This document shows positions 5,864 through 7,884 of a stretch of DNA of 7,884 nt, piece after piece. Source of the DNA: Flavobacterium sp. (GTDB taxonomy: Bacteria; Bacteroidota; Bacteroidia; Flavobacteriales; Flavobacteriaceae); assembly GCA_019105125.1 (NCBI GenBank), contig JAHRWO010000144.1:1-7884 (forward strand). The letters are read 5' to 3'. The translations under genes were made by a program, and so were the position numbers. Under the pieces are notes generated by a model. That model had not been told where the DNA came from and made no database searches. It saw only the letters and a program-made list of their open reading frames with translations. Within the stretch, counting starts at the first letter, position 1, and each line of letters starts with the position of its first letter.

Positions 5864-7884
5864 ATGAATAAAAAACTAACCATCCTGAGTTGTCTTTTTA
5901 TTTTCTTTTTAACGGCTGATACATTTGCCCAAAAGAAGAAAAAAGACAAAAAAAAACCCACAACAGAAGCAGTTGCATCTGATGCTAAGAAACCTGATGC
6001 AAAAAAAGAACCCAAGCCTTACAAAAGAGTAATCGATTCCACTGCGGTTACCCAAAAAGGTTTAATTGATGTCCATAAAGTTGGAGATAAATATCTTTTT
6101 GAGATTGCTGATTCTTTAATTGGAAAAGAAATCATGACCATCACTAGATATTCTAAAACTCCTGCTGGAGGAGGAATTTTTGGAGGTGAAGAAGTAAACA
6201 GACAAGTAATTAAGTTTGAAAAAGGACTGAACCACAACATTTTAGTTCGTTCTGTAACTTACGTCATTGCTACTCCTGATGAAGACAAACCAATTACAAA
6301 AGCGGTAAAAAACTCAAGTGCCGACCCAATTATCGGAAACTTTGATGTTTTAGCATACAAAAAAGATGCTAAAGGAAAAGAAAATGTAGGTTATGTTATC
6401 GACATGACTGCTGCTTTTGATTCTGATTTACAGACTTTTTCTTTAAGTCCAATGAACAAACAAATGTTAAAAGTTCAAGCATTTCAAAAAGATCGTTCGT
6501 TTATTCAAAGCATCAAAAGTTTTCCGATAAACACTGAAATCAGAACTGTAAAAACTTTTACTACAGTTCCTAGACAAATTTCTATGACACCGGCACCAAG
6601 AATTGGGACAGATTTACCCGCTGCTTTAGATGCTGGATTTTTGACATTTGAGTTTAACACTTCTATGATTTTGTTACCTCAAAAGCCTATGCGTAAAAGA
6701 GCTTTTGATAAGCGTGTTGGATATTTCGCAAACGATTATGATGTTTTTGAAGAAGATTCTCAAAAAGCAGACAAAGAAATTTTTGCGGTAAGATGGAGAT
6801 TAGAACCTAAAAATGCGGAAGACGCTGAAAAACAAAAAAGAGGGGAATTAATTGAACCTAAAAAACCAATTGTTTATTACTTAGATCCTGCAACACCTGA
6901 CAAATGGAAGCCTTATATCAAGCAAGGAATTGATGATTGGCAAGAAGCGTTTGAATTCGCAGGTTGGAAAAACGCTATTCGTGGAGAATACTGGCCTGAA
7001 AACAATCCTGAAATGAGTTTAGAAGATGCTCGTTTTTCAGTATTACGTTATTTTGCTGCTGATATTCAAAATGCCTATGGACCAAATGTACACGACCCTA
7101 GAACTGGTGAAATCTTAGAAAGTCACATTGGATGGTACCACAACATCATGAGTTTATTACGTGATTGGTATTTAATTCAAACAGCGGCTGTAGATCCTGC
7201 TGCCAGAAGTATCAAATTTGACGATAAATTAATGGGCGAATTAATTCGTTTCGTTTCAGCTCACGAAGTGGGACATACTTTAGGATTACGTCACAATATG
7301 GGAGCAAGTTTTGCTACTCCAGTTGAAATGTTAAGAGATCCTGAATTCCAAAAGAAAAACGGTCACACCTCATCTATCATGGATTATGCTCGTTTTAACT
7401 ATGTAGCACAACCAGAAGATGGCGTAAAAGATTTATTCCCAAGAATTGGTGACTACGACAAATGGGCAATTAAATGGGGTTATTCTTATTTCAAAGACGC
7501 TAAAGACGAAGATGCTGAAAAAGCACTATTAAATGAAATGACTAAAGATGCTTATAAAAATCGTCGTTTGTGGTTTGGTACTGAAACAAATCCTTATGAC
7601 CCACGCTATCAAACTGAAGATTTAGGGGATAATGCAATGAAAGCTTCTGTATATGGTATTAAGAACTTGAAAAGAATTTTACCAAATTTAATTGAGTGGA
7701 GTAAAGAAAATGGTGAAGACTATGATGAATTAAACGGATTGTACAACTCATTAACAGGCCAGTACAGACGTTATATGGGTCATGTTACTAAAAATGTTGG
7801 TGGTATTTATGAAACTCCAAAAACCTATGACATGGAAGGAAACAAATATGAAGTAGTTCCTTCATCAATTCAAAACGAAGCGGT
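5864..7884 (+). CDS. Secreted zinc metalloprotease (DUF5117/DUF4953 type), 3' end missing
   Basis: This is a large predicted zinc-dependent protease of a family common in Bacteroidetes. 673 codons are present and the frame stays open at the window edge; relatives run to roughly 800-850 residues. Residues 1-22 form a signal peptide (basic NKK, hydrophobic core, cut after DTFA), leaving Gln23 first. A Lys- and Pro-rich linker covers 23-56. Next comes a DUF5118-like segment at about 57-95 (GLIDVHKVGDKYLFEI), then a DUF5117-like beta-rich region to about 300. The catalytic region contains HEVGHTLGLRH: His467, Glu468, His471 and His477 form the metzincin HExxHxxGxxH site. The SIMDY at 504-508 is the matching Met-turn. 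All catalytic residues are intact, so it should be active in the periplasm or outside the cell. The substrate is unknown. The ATG has no Shine-Dalgarno sequence. It is divergent from the nitronate monooxygenase gene. Confidence 0.92.
   Translation, partial: MNKKLTILSCLFIFFLTADTFAQKKKKDKKKPTTEAVASDAKKPDAKKEPKPYKRVIDSTAVTQKGLIDVHKVGDKYLFEIADSLIGKEIMTITRYSKTPAGGGIFGGEEVNRQVIKFEKGLNHNILVRSVTYVIATPDEDKPITKAVKNSSADPIIGNFDVLAYKKDAKGKENVGYVIDMTAAFDSDLQTFSLSPMNKQMLKVQAFQKDRSFIQSIKSFPINTEIRTVKTFTTVPRQISMTPAPRIGTDLPAALDAGFLTFEFNTSMILLPQKPMRKRAFDKRVGYFANDYDVFEEDSQKADKEIFAVRWRLEPKNAEDAEKQKRGELIEPKKPIVYYLDPATPDKWKPYIKQGIDDWQEAFEFAGWKNAIRGEYWPENNPEMSLEDARFSVLRYFAADIQNAYGPNVHDPRTGEILESHIGWYHNIMSLLRDWYLIQTAAVDPAARSIKFDDKLMGELIRFVSAHEVGHTLGLRHNMGASFATPVEMLRDPEFQKKNGHTSSIMDYARFNYVAQPEDGVKDLFPRIGDYDKWAIKWGYSYFKDAKDEDAEKALLNEMTKDAYKNRRLWFGTETNPYDPRYQTEDLGDNAMKASVYGIKNLKRILPNLIEWSKENGEDYDELNGLYNSLTGQYRRYMGHVTKNVGGIYETPKTYDMEGNKYEVVPSSIQNEA

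Noticed and set aside
5891..5893. Cys10 of the metalloprotease as a possible lipidation cysteine (ILSC)
   Set aside because: It lies in the middle of the hydrophobic core, with the longer hydrophobic stretch after it. A normal signal peptidase I site, DTFA before Gln23, follows.
5830..6240. Two minus-strand open frames across the start of the metalloprotease
   Set aside because: They overlap the signal peptide and N-terminal domains of a clear plus-strand gene. Their Phe- and Leu-rich translation reflects the antisense of A-rich lysine codons.

Overview
The window is AT-rich, tightly packed chromosomal DNA from a member of the Bacteroidetes, most likely a Flavobacterium-like genus. The evidence is: no Shine-Dalgarno sequences in front of the genes; several intergenic matches to the Bacteroidetes -7 promoter element TAnnTTTG; a secreted DUF5117/DUF4953-type zinc metalloprotease; and lipoprotein and signal peptides typical of that phylum. 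I see no insertion sequence, phage gene, CRISPR array, tRNA or rRNA. It reads as ordinary core genome, not a mobile or defence island.

Layout, left to right. (1) 1-2458, plus strand: the 3' part of an LptF/LptG-type lipopolysaccharide-export permease, then, after 4 nt, ribB, which makes 3,4-dihydroxy-2-butanone 4-phosphate for riboflavin. This RibB carries a C-terminal GTP cyclohydrolase II-like domain that has lost its zinc cysteines. (2) 2477-2570, minus strand: the small bacterial SRP RNA (ffs), with a good promoter on its right and a T-tract on its left. (3) 2660-3703, plus strand: a lipoprotein glutaminyl-peptide cyclotransferase of the plant/beta-propeller type. (4) A perfect bidirectional hairpin terminator at 3722-3749 separates it from three minus-strand genes: a one-helix membrane protein of unknown function (3754-4224), a small signal-anchored protein of unknown function that seems to use a TTG start (4308-4697), and a nitronate monooxygenase-family flavoprotein (4732-5682). 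(5) A 181-bp divergent intergenic region with putative promoters on both strands and a 12-bp palindrome. (6) 5864 to the right edge, plus strand: a large secreted metzincin-like zinc metalloprotease, cut off by the window end.

Connections. Much of the window concerns the cell envelope: LPS export, the SRP RNA for membrane targeting, a periplasm-facing glutaminyl cyclase and a secreted protease. The protease's predicted signal-peptide cleavage leaves Gln at position +1, which is the kind of N-terminus the cyclase would convert to pyroglutamate. This fits the known Bacteroidetes preference for Gln after signal peptidase I cleavage. I found no clear new multi-gene system. The points most worth following are the non-catalytic RibB C-terminal domain, the cyclase-protease link, and the two uncharacterised small membrane proteins.
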